Source: Schistocerca nitens (Eukaryota; Arthropoda; Insecta; Orthoptera; Acrididae). Taken from it: DNA of 64,000 nucleotides. A program made the position numbers and the translations under genes. Positions 57,256 to 64,000 of the stretch are shown in pieces. The notes under the pieces were generated by a model, which saw only the letters and a program-made list of their open reading frames with translations, had not been told where the DNA came from and searched no databases. The stretch is from positions 114,421,501 to 114,485,500 of the forward strand of contig NC_064614.1 of the NCBI RefSeq assembly GCF_023898315.1. Reading direction: 5' to 3'. Numbering within the stretch: the stretch's first letter is position 1; the number at the start of each line of letters is the position of its first letter.

Positions 57256-57331
57256 TATATGTGTGTGTCTAAAACGAGAGTCTTTAAAGCTGTGAGTGGA
57301 TAAACAACCAATGAAGATATTACAAATAAGT

Positions 57332-57589
57332 TTAAGACTGAACTAACATTCAGTATAATGAATGAATATGGAACTATATGTATGTATAGCGGGGAATAAT
57401 GTCAGGGTGGCGGTTACCATTACAAGCCACGAAATATGTGTCAAATGAAAAAAAGTATATTTGGAAGACCGAATAAGATATGGTAATAATAAGACTGACC
57501 ACCAATACAGGCACTAAGAGTCGTGTCTAATCTCTGAAAGTGAACGTGGTGATGACTTCTATTTTCCCTCTTTGTGAAGGAGCGTTCCG
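57332..57589. other. Unassigned AT-rich stretch
   Basis: Nothing recognised between the LINE leader and the GC-rich island. Confidence 0.35.
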
Positions 57590-58015
57590 GCTCCTTTCAA
57601 ACGTTTACAATGTCAACAACCAGGCCGCGCTTCGCTAGCGCGCTGGCGGCGGCCCGTCCCCCACTGCACCGTGTTTTGTTTTTTCGGCAGGTAGGCGCGT
57701 TCCCCGCGCGCCTCTTCGCCGCTGCCTGTCCCGCAGGAAAGTCTGCCGGCAGCAGAGGATCGCCGCGGCGCAGCGCCTCGCGTTTTTCACGGCTGCGGAG
57801 AGGAGAGAGCGTCCCGGAACACCGCGCCGGGACCCGACTCGCTTCCGACACTTTCGCCGCCGCCATTGTGGGCTCTGGTGTGCTGCCTTGTTCCGTAGGC
57901 CCCGGCGCCGGCGAGGTGGGATGGTTGTCGCCAGCGGCGGCATTGTGAACTGAGGCTCGTTACCCAAGCAGTCCGGAGCTGCAGGCACAGCCGGGTAGCT
58001 TTGACGAACACGAAA
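57590..58015. other. CpG-rich island
   Basis: A sharp GC-rich block (GGCGGCGGCCCGTCCCCC, CGCCGCGGCGCAGCGCC, GCCGCCGCCATTG) of about 420 bp with frames of 77-124 codons on both strands. On the minus strand ATGGCGGCGGCG in a CACAATGG context opens an 89-codon frame (57866-57597), reminiscent of a first exon, but no domain is recognised. It directly precedes a truncated LINE at 58040. Either a promoter-like element end or a captured CpG island. Confidence 0.4.
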
Positions 58016-58145
58016 GTCAAGACAACTTCATTACAAATATAAACGCTGTGGTGTACGGGAAGGTGTCGTCATTGAGTGACTGTAGGAGGATACAAGATGA
58101 TTTGGACAGCATTTGTGATTGGTGTAAAGAATGGCAGCTAACTCT

Positions 58146-58236
58146 AAATATAGATAATATATAGATAATATGTATATAGATAATATAATAATATAAATAA
58201 TATAATATAATATATAGATAGATATATAGATAAATG
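58146..58236. repeat. AT-rich microsatellite inside LINE coding sequence
   Basis: Degenerate ATATAGATAATA units expand within the LINE ORF between TLNI and KLMHMN, where relatives have only a few codons. See the finding. Confidence 0.8.
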
Positions 58237-58338
58237 TAAATTAATGCATATGAATAGGAAAAAGAATCCTGTAGTGTTTGAATACTCCATTAGTAGTGTA
58301 GCGCTTGACACAGTCACGTCGATTAAATATTTGGGCGT

Positions 58339-59237
58339 AACATTGCAGATGTTATTCAATCTGTATATTGAGCAAGCAGTAAAGGAAACAAAAGAAAAAT
58401 TTGGAGTAGGTATTAAAATCCAGGGAGAAGAAATAAAAACTTTGAGGTTCGCCGATGACATTGTAAGTCTGTCAGACAGAAAAGGACTTGGAAGAGCAGT
58501 TGAACGGAATGGACAGTGTCTTGAAAAGAGGGTATGAGATGAACATCAACAAAAGCAAAACGAGGATAATGGAATGTAGTGGAATTAAGTCGGGTGATGC
58601 TGAGGGAATTAGATTAGGAAATGAGACACTTAAAGTAGTAAAGGAGTTTTGCTATTTGGGGAGCAAAATAACTGATGATGGTCGAAATAGAGAGGATATA
58701 AAATGTAGACTGGCAATGTCAAGGACAGCGTTTCTGAAGAAGAGAAATTTGTTAACATCGAGTATAGATTTAAATGTCAGGAAGTCGTTCCTGAAAGTAT
58801 TTGTATGGAATGTATCCATGTATGGAAGTGAAACATAGACAATAAATAGTTTGGATAAGAAGAGAATAGAAGCTTTCGAAATGTGGTGCTACAGAAGAAT
58901 GTTGAAGATTAGGTGGGTAGATCACGTAACTAATGAGGAGGTATTGAATAGGATTGGGGAGAAGAGGAGTTTGTGGCACAACTTGACCAGAAGAAGGGAT
59001 CGGTTGGTAGGACATGTTCTGAGGCATCAAGGGATCACCAATTTAGTACTGGAGGGCAGTGTGGAGGGTAAAAACCGTAGAAGGAGACCAAGAGATGAAT
59101 ACACTAAGCAGATTCAGAAGGATGTAGGCTGCAGTAGGTATTGGGAGATGAAGAAGCTTGCACAGGATAGATTAGCATGGAGAGCTGCATCAAACCAGTC
59201 TCAGGACTGAAGACCACAACAACAACAACAACATTGC
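58339..59237 (+). mobile_element. RTE-type LINE inserted in a jockey-type LINE
   Basis: The unit 58347-59229 is flanked by AACATTGC at 58339-58346 and 59230-59237, an 8-bp target duplication. It is 5'-truncated within the RT and ends ...CTCAGGACTGAAGACCAC plus (CAA)n, the family 3' end also seen reversed at 19890. Confidence 0.9.
58347..59210 (+). pseudogene. RTE-type reverse transcriptase, C-terminal part
   Basis: Begins in the palm: LFNLYIEQAVKETKEKFGVG, TLRFADDIVSLSDRK (catalytic FADD at about 58447). A one-base shift near 58500-58540 leads to MNINKSKTRIMECSGIKSGD, KEFCYLGSKITDDGRNREDI (58641-58700), and VWNVSMYGSETWTINSLDKK with a TAG at 58837. Then 119 codons (58851-59210): FEMWCYRRMLKIRWVDHVTN, GHVLRHQGITNLVLEG and a basic GKNRRRRPRDEY. 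Few lesions, so relatively young. Confidence 0.82.
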
Positions 59238-60175
59238 GAGCGATATGAAGTGGGACAAGCATGTAATGGCAGTTGTGGGGAGGGCGGATAGTCGTCTTCG
59301 GTTCATTGGTAGAATTTTGGGAAGATGTGGTGCATCTGTAAAGGAGACCGCTTATAAAACACTAATACGACCTATTCTTGAGTATTGCTCGTGCGTTTGG
59401 GATCCCTATCAGGTCGGATTGAGGGAGGACATAGAAGCAATTCAGAGGCGGGCTGCTAGATTTGTTACTGGTAGGTTTGATCATCACGCGAGTGTTACGG
59501 AAATGCTTCAGGAACTCGGGTGGGAGTCTCTAGAGGAAAGGAGGCGTTCTTTTCGTGAATCGCTACTGAGGAAATTTAGAGAACCAGCATTTGAGGCTGA
59601 CTGCAGTACAATTTTACTGCCGCCAACTTACATTTCGCTGAAAGACCACCAAGATAAGATAAGATAGATTAGGACTCGTACAGAGGCATATAGGCGTTCA
59701 TTTTTCCCTCGTTCTGTTTGAGAGTGGATCAGGAAGAGAAGATGCTAGTTGTGGTAAGAGGTACCCTCCGCCATACACCGTATGGTGGATTGCGGAGTAT
59801 GTATGTCGATGTAGATGAAACGTAGCCAAAGCCTCAGAGACAGGCAAAAGCCACAATTAGTGATAGGGGAACGATGCGTGAAGCTTTGAAAGCATTCGAA
59901 AGCGACTCAACAGAAAGCCCTAAGAAATTTTTGTCTTATGTTGAATCAGTAAATGGTCGAAGTCATCTGTTCAGACACTACGTGACGATAATGGCGCTGA
60001 GACAGTGGAAGACAGTAAAAGGCCGAAATACTAAACATCTTTTCCCAAAAATGGTTCATAGTAGAAGGTTGCTTGGTTGGATGATTCGGGGGAGGGGACC
60101 AAACACCGAGGTTCAAAAATGGTTCAAATGGCTCTGAGCACTGTTGGGCTTTACTTCCTAGGTCATCAGTCGCCT

Positions 60176-60382
60176 AGAACTTAGAGCTGGCCGGAGTGGC
60201 AGAGCGGTTCTAGACGCTACAGTATGCTACGTTCGCAGGTTCGAATCCTGCCTCGGGCATGGATGTGTGTGATGTCCTTAGGTTAGTTAGGTTTAAGTAG
60301 CTCTAAGTTCTAGGGGACTGATGACCTCAGATGTTAAGTCCCATAGTGCTCAGAGCCATTTGAACCATTTTTAGAACTTAGA
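60176..60382 (+). repeat. Main tRNA-derived SINE inside another copy
   Basis: SINE 60186-60372 in plus orientation, with a short deletion in the head (CGCTACAGTATGCTACG). AGAACTTAGA at 60176-60185 and 60373-60382 is its perfect 10-bp duplication of host SINE sequence. Confidence 0.92.
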
Positions 60383-60387
60383 ACTAC

Positions 60388-61165
60388 TTAAGGAAGGTAG
60401 GACGTGAAACGGGCCGACTTGGAGCAGGAGAGGCACCACAGGACATTTTAATTTGCACTGTTTATCGTTTTATAAATAACTTCATAAAACTTTGTTAGCA
60501 TGACCAGGAAGGATTCAGGATTCACACTCAAAGCAGTGGAAGTGCAAAAACATAACAAAACAAATTTTTTTTGCATGTGAAATTTCATCATTTTTTCACT
60601 TGGTATTGGCTGCATTTGTTTGCTGTAGGTACACTTTTCTTCATAAGTAAGAGAGATTCTTCGATGAATTTTGCACAGCATACAAACCATACTTACAGGT
60701 GTGTGAAACTCTAGAATTTCCGAAATCTGTTAAAAACTGTGGTAAAAATTGCGATAATTAACTATAAAATTCGAGTTTTCTCTAAACACGAAGTTTAAAA
60801 CGTAACAGACCATTCATTTTTCCATAGATTAAATAAATTCTAGAGTTTCATACACCTGTAAGTATTGTTTGTAAGCTGTGCAAAATTCATCGAAGAATCT
60901 CTCTTGCTTATGAAGAAAAGTGTACCTATAGAAACAAATGCTGCCATTAGTAAGTGAAAAAAATGATGAAATTTCACATGTAAAGAAAATTATTACGTTA
61001 TGTTTTCGAACTTCCACTGCTATGAGTGTGAATTCTGAATCCTTCCTGGTCATGCTGACAAAGTTTTATGAATTTATTTGTAAAAGTATAGACAGTGCAA
61101 ATTAAAATGTCCTGTCGTGCCTCTCCTTGTCGAAGTCGGCCTGTTTGACGTCCTACCCCCCTTAA
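60388..61165. mobile_element. Foldback MITE with TTAA target duplication
   Basis: Two arms of about 325 bp (60392-60719 and 60835-61161) are reverse complements at high identity, with small indels, around a spacer of about 115 bp. The outer tips read GGTAGGACGT and ACGTCCTACC. TTAA lies at 60388-60391 and 61162-61165, and the host SINE rejoins when one TTAA is removed. TTAA is the piggyBac target, so a piggyBac-type transposase is the likely mobiliser; no coding sequence is present. Frames of 74-80 codons across the arms are taken as chance. Confidence 0.85.
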
Positions 61166-61649
61166 AGCTGACTAACCTAAGGACATCACACACATCCATG
61201 CCCGAGGCAGGATTCGAACCTGCGACCGTATCGGTCGCGCGGTTGCAGACTGTAGCGCCTAGAACCGCTCGGTCACCCCGGCCGACAAACAGCGAGGTCA
61301 TCGGTCCCATTGGGTTATGGAAGGATGGGGAAGGAAGTCGGCAGTGCCCTTTCACAGGAACCATGCCGGCATTTACCTCAATCAATTTAGGGAAATCGTG
61401 GAAAACCTTAAACAGCACAGCCGGACGCGAGTTTGAACCGTCGTCCTCGTGAATACAAGTCCAGTTTGCTAACCGCTGCGCCACCTTGCTCGGTCAGAAG
61501 AAGATCGGACTGCTGTACCTCATTTAGCTCGCCGCACGAACGGCAGAAAGGCTGACATCGAAATAAGTGGCAACGGGATAGAAAAGCATCTGAAAGCGCT
61601 CAGTAGAGGAATACTAATACGATTGTGCACTAAGGCGAAGAAAGTCCTG

Positions 61650-61740
61650 GGGTACATCCTAATATCGTGTCGGACCTCCCTTTTGAACAGCGTTCGAAAT
61701 CCCCTGCAGAAATACTGAGACCTGCTGGCACTACAAAAAA

Positions 61741-61781
<41 letters not shown>

Positions 61782-62386
61782 AGATCTTATGGGACCTCAA
61801 CTGCTAAGGTCATCAGTCCCTAAGCTTACACATTACTTAATCTAAATTGTCCCAAGGACAAACACACACACCCATGCCCGAGGGAGGACTCGAACCTCCG
61901 CCGGGACCAGCCGCACAGTCCTTGACTGCAGTGAGTTGGCACTACAGTCGTCCATAATTGCGACTGCGTTGCCAGTACAGGATTTTGTGCTTGAAATAAC
62001 GTATCGCTTAGGTCCCGTAAATGTTCGATGGGATTCATGTCAAATGCTCTGGGTGGCCAAATCATTCGCTCGATTTGTCCATAATGTTTTTCAAACCAGT
62101 AGCGAACTATGTCATCTGCAAAAATTCCAACGTTGTTTGGGAACATGAAGTCAATGACTAGTGGCAAATGGCCTCCAAGTAGTCAAACATAGCCATTTCC
62201 ACTCAATGATTGGTTCAGTTGGACCAGGGGAGTCACCACCATCTTGCAGAGTGCCTTGTTGACAGCATGGGCCCATGACTTCGTGGGGTCTGTGCCCCTC
62301 TCAACCGTACCATCAGTTCTTACCAACTAACATCTGGACTCATCTGACCAGTCCACGACGATTACCTAGTCGTCTAGGGTCCAACC
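61650..62386 (-). pseudogene. Tc1-like transposase, C-terminal part
   Basis: Minus strand: the part from 62386 to about 62170 covers the first-acid region, heavily decayed. 62167-61946 holds FMFPNNVGIFADDIVRYWFE, where the second acid block is altered, and ERMIWPPRAFDMNPIEHLRD with the final glutamate present. A SINE splits the end at 61736-61936. The N-terminal half is cut off at 62387 by the mariner element. Confidence 0.68.
61726..61946 (-). repeat. Second tRNA-derived SINE family with 10-bp duplication and GT run
   Basis: Body 61736-61936. TGGCACTACA at 61726-61735 and 61937-61946 is a perfect duplication. A (GT)n run of nearly 40 bases (61741-61778) stands at the tail end, where the 14562 copy has unique sequence. 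The head complement GAGGGAGGACTCGAACCTCC marks the family. Confidence 0.9.
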
Positions 62387-62463
62387 TACGAGGTGCATTC
62401 AAGTTCTAAGGCCTCCGATTTTTTTTCTAATTAACTACTCACCCGAAATCGATGAAACTGGCG

Positions 62464-63502
62464 TTACTTCTCGACGTAATCGCCCTGCAGACGTACACAT
62501 TTTTCACAACGCTGACGCCATGATTCCATGGCAGCGGCGAAGGCTTCTTTAGGAGTCTGTTTTGACCACTGGAAAATCGCTGAGGCAATAGCAGCACGGC
62601 TGGTGAATGTGCGGCCACGGAGAGTGTCTTTCATTGTTGGAAAAAGCCAAAAGTCACTAGGAGCCAGGTCAGGTGAGTAGGGAGCATGAGGAATCACTTC
62701 AAAGTTGTTATCATGAAGAAACTGTTGCGTAACGTTAGCTCGATGTGCGGGTGCATTGTCCTGGTGAAACAGCACATGCGCAGCCCTTCCTGGACGTTTT
62801 TGTTGCAGTGCAGGAAGGAATTTGTTCTTTAAAACATTTTCGTAGGATGCACCTGTTACCGTAGTGCCCTTTGGAACGCAATGGGTAAGGATTACGCCCT
62901 CGCTGTCCCAGAACATGGACACCATCATTTTTTCAGCACCGGCGGTTACCCGAAATTTTTTTGGTGGCGGTGAATCTGTGTGCTTCCATTGAGCTGACTG
63001 GCGCTTTGTTTCTGGATTGAAAAATGGCATCCACGTCTCATCCATTCTCACAACCGACGAAAAGAAAGTCCCATTCGTGCTGTCGTTGCACGTCAACATT
63101 GCTTGGCAACATGCCACACGGGCAGCCGTGTGGTCGTCCGTCAGCATTCGTGGCGCCCACCTGGATGACACTTTTCGCATTTTGAGGTCGTCATGCAGGA
63201 TTGTGTGCACAGAACCCACAGAAAAGCTAACTCTGGAGGCGATCTGTTCAACAGTCATTCGGCGATCCCCCAAAACAATTCTCTCCACTTTCTCAATCAT
63301 GTCGTCAGACCGGCTTGTGCGAGCCCGAGGTTGTTTCAGTTTGTTGTCACACGATGTTCTGCCTTCATTAAACTGTCGCACCCACGAACACACTTTCAAC
63401 ACATCTGTAACTCCATCACCACATGTCTCCTTCAACTGTCGATGAATTTCAATTGGTTTCACACCACGCAAATTCAGAAAACGAATGATTGCACACTGTT
63501 CA
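62464..63502 (-). CDS. Mariner transposase (DD34D), open frame lacking its first codons
   Basis: An uninterrupted frame of about 345 codons from the LTR junction to TAA at 62464. It would excise and reinsert the mariner at TA sites. N-terminal helix-turn-helix: IIRFLNLRGVKPIEIHRQL, then MTVEQIASRVSFSVGSVH. Catalytic core: VVRMDETW, FHQDNAPAH and YSPDLAPSDFWLF; counted from the frame's apparent start, the acids are about residues 163, 257 and 292, exactly 34 residues between the last two. The C-terminal RCEKCVRLQGDYVEK is typical. The frame's first eight codons come from the LTR; the true start lies right of 63978. Confidence 0.88.
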
Positions 63503-63983
63503 TGTGGTGTCACCGCTAGACACCACACTGGCTAGGTGGTAACTTAAATCGGCCGCGGTCCTGTAGTACATGTCGGACCCGCGTGTCGCCACTGTGTAAT
63601 CGCAATCCTAGCGCCACCACATGGCAGGTCACAAGACACGGACATGACCTCGCCCCAGTTGTACGGACGACATAGCTTGCGACCAGACCTACCAAGTCTT
63701 CCTCTCATTTGCCGAGAGACTGATAGAATAGCCTTCAGCTTATTCCATAGCTACTACCTAGCAAGGCGCCATTTGTATCAGTGCTTATAGCTTACTACTA
63801 TTCAAGAGATGTATTCCAACCAGAGAATAAAGTTAAGTATATTATTCCAGCTACGTACTTTTCTTCTTATACATTAATAAGTCTCATGTTCCAGTACTTC
63901 ACGCCCGTCTGCGTTAGTTTAGCGTGCACTTTCAGCCACTTCGATCTACAAGGTGTTGGCCCCGCTGCCGACACATCAGTTCA
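63498..63983 (+). repeat. Solo LTR with 5-bp target duplication
   Basis: The LTR spans 63503-63978, starts TGTGGTGTCACCGC, ends GCCGACACATCA, and contains AATAAAGTTAAGTA (poly(A)-like) near 63826. GTTCA at 63498-63502 and 63979-63983 is the duplication. I recognise the sequence type from memory as a common grasshopper LTR. No internal retroelement sequence is present, so the two LTRs of the parent recombined. It interrupts the mariner transposase near its N-terminus. Confidence 0.88.
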
Positions 63984-64000
63984 AGTAAGGAAAACGTCGC

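Larger units (their letters stand above)
54800..57331 (-). mobile_element. Jockey/CR1-type LINE relic with unusual leader
   Basis: On the minus strand the leader (57331-57256) joins RT sequence as at 40932, interrupted at that junction by the Tc1 element 55846-57255. The RT part runs 55940-55500, a SINE sits at 55300-55500, and the C-terminal domain and 3' UTR follow to about 54800, where ACTACGTCTACATTGATACT resembles the (ATCTAC)n-type LINE tail. Confidence 0.75.
58045..59668 (+). pseudogene. LINE RT C-terminal half, split
   Basis: First part: VVYGKVSSLSDCRRIQDDL, WCKEWQLTLNI, an AT microsatellite (58146-58236), then KLMHMNRKKNPVVFEYS and TSIKYLGVTL to 58338. Second part (59245-59667, 140 open codons): KWDKHVMAVVGRADSRLRFI, AYKTLIRPILEYCSCVWDPY, IEAIQRRAARFVTGRF and ESLLRKFREPAFEADC. 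The C-terminal domain is well preserved compared with the other copies of this family. Confidence 0.82.
58040..59826 (+). mobile_element. Jockey/CR1-type LINE, 5'-truncated, split by an RTE LINE
   Basis: The LINE parts are 58040-58338 and 59238-59826; the RTE unit with its duplication lies between. The 3' end is AGTATGTATGTCGATGTAGATGAAAC-like, the same (GTAGAT)-type tail as at 45840 and 54800. It starts abruptly at NAVVYGKVSSLSDCRRI, inside the RT active-site region. Confidence 0.8.
60101..61297 (-). repeat. Main tRNA-derived SINE, itself split by two insertions
   Basis: Parts 60112-60185, 60373-60391 and 61162-61286 add up to one minus-strand SINE. AAACACCGAGG (60101-60111) and AAACAGCGAGG (61287-61297) are its 11-bp duplication with one mismatch. 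A second SINE (60186-60372) and a TTAA foldback element (60392-61161) sit inside. Confidence 0.88.
60063..61500 (-). repeat. Third tRNA-derived SINE family, interrupted
   Basis: Outer parts: 60068-60111 (GGTTGGATGATTCGGGGGAG) and 61298-61495 (TCATCGGTCCCATTGGGTTA to the tRNA-like head at the right). Read on the minus strand the head has A box GGTGGCGCAGCGGTTAGC and B box ACGACGGTTCAAACTC. AGAAG flanks it (60063-60067, 61496-61500). The SINE at 60112-61286 is inserted into it. Confidence 0.8.
59827..61620 (+). mobile_element. LINE fragment hosting a stack of insertions
   Basis: The parts 59827-60062 and 61501-61620 are jockey-type LINE ORF2 sequence from the linker before the RT: ESPKKFLSYVESVNGRS and, after the insertions, EDRTAVPHLARRTNGRKADI and GIEKHLKALSRG. 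Between them lie SINE, SINE, SINE and a foldback element. The LINE reading resumes across AGAAG at 60063-60067 and 61496-61500. Confidence 0.72.
62387..64000 (-). mobile_element. Mariner element, extends beyond the window
   Basis: The left end starts TACGAGGTGCATTCAAG at 62387, at a TA in the Tc1 fragment. The transposase frame is read leftwards from the window edge and is split by a solo LTR (63503-63978). The other inverted end lies outside the window. Confidence 0.85.

Noticed and set aside
57574-57948. A 124-codon plus-strand frame in the CpG island
   Set aside because: Frames of similar length exist on both strands in the same block, no domain is seen, and stop codons are rare in GC-rich DNA by composition alone.
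60448-61053. Two minus-strand frames in the TTAA foldback element as a small protein gene
   Set aside because: They lie on complementary arms of the same inverted repeat, and neither shows a domain or conserved start.
63503-63528. The first eight residues of the long mariner frame as its true N-terminus
   Set aside because: They are encoded by the solo LTR and begin at a GTG; the real start lies beyond 63978.

Overview
This window is eukaryotic, and almost all of it that I can identify is transposable-element sequence. Several tRNA-derived SINE families, a 5S-rRNA-derived SINE, jockey/CR1-, I- and RTE-type LINEs, many Tc1/mariner elements and two LTR retrotransposons are layered on each other. 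I recognise the dominant SINE (type II tRNA head, tail ending in a short CCATTTGAACCATTTT-like motif) and several Tc1 and LINE families from memory as those of grasshopper genomes, Schistocerca-like. That source is an inference; the repeats themselves are seen directly. No host gene could be supported, and there is no CRISPR array, operon or functional rRNA or tRNA gene.

Region by region. 1-5.3 kb: SINE scraps, a transposase fragment, an internally deleted mariner and an end-to-end Tc1 element (3892-5340) with TA duplications. 5.3-7.2 kb: AT-rich, nothing recognised. 7.2-15.4 kb: LINE and Tc1 fragments, an I/jockey-group LINE 3' part (11.4-12.6 kb) and a transposon with long inverted ends (12.9-15.4 kb) shredded by SINEs. 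16-20 kb: degenerate RTE LINE and a dead Tc1 copy.

22-42 kb is dominated by two LTR retrotransposons, one inside the other. An older plus-strand Ty3/gypsy-type element (leader and primer-binding site near 23.4 kb, gag and pol at 34.3-39.8 kb) was split inside its gag frame by a younger minus-strand element (24006-34326). The younger one has both LTRs and a 4-bp AGCT duplication but has lost the core of its reverse transcriptase. An I-type LINE with RNase H (39.8-41.7 kb) then entered the tail of the older pol.

42.5-49 kb: a 5S-derived SINE with another SINE inside it, a 26-residue in-phase tandem repeat, a mariner-like element, and a jockey/CR1-type LINE carrying a Tc1 insertion. 49-58 kb: more SINEs, two transposase fragments, a tRNA-SINE foldback, a LINE relic with a nearly intact Tc1 (55846-57255), and a GC-rich island. 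58-64 kb: an RTE LINE inside a jockey-type LINE; a LINE > SINE > SINE > (SINE + TTAA foldback element) nest; and a Tc1 fragment cut by a mariner, whose transposase frame is open but split near its start by a solo LTR.

The elements do not act as one pathway. The useful information is the order of insertions, which many clean target-site duplications let one read. Nothing here looks like a new host system. The most notable points are the nests, the shared novel leader on a truncated LINE lineage, and the foldback elements.
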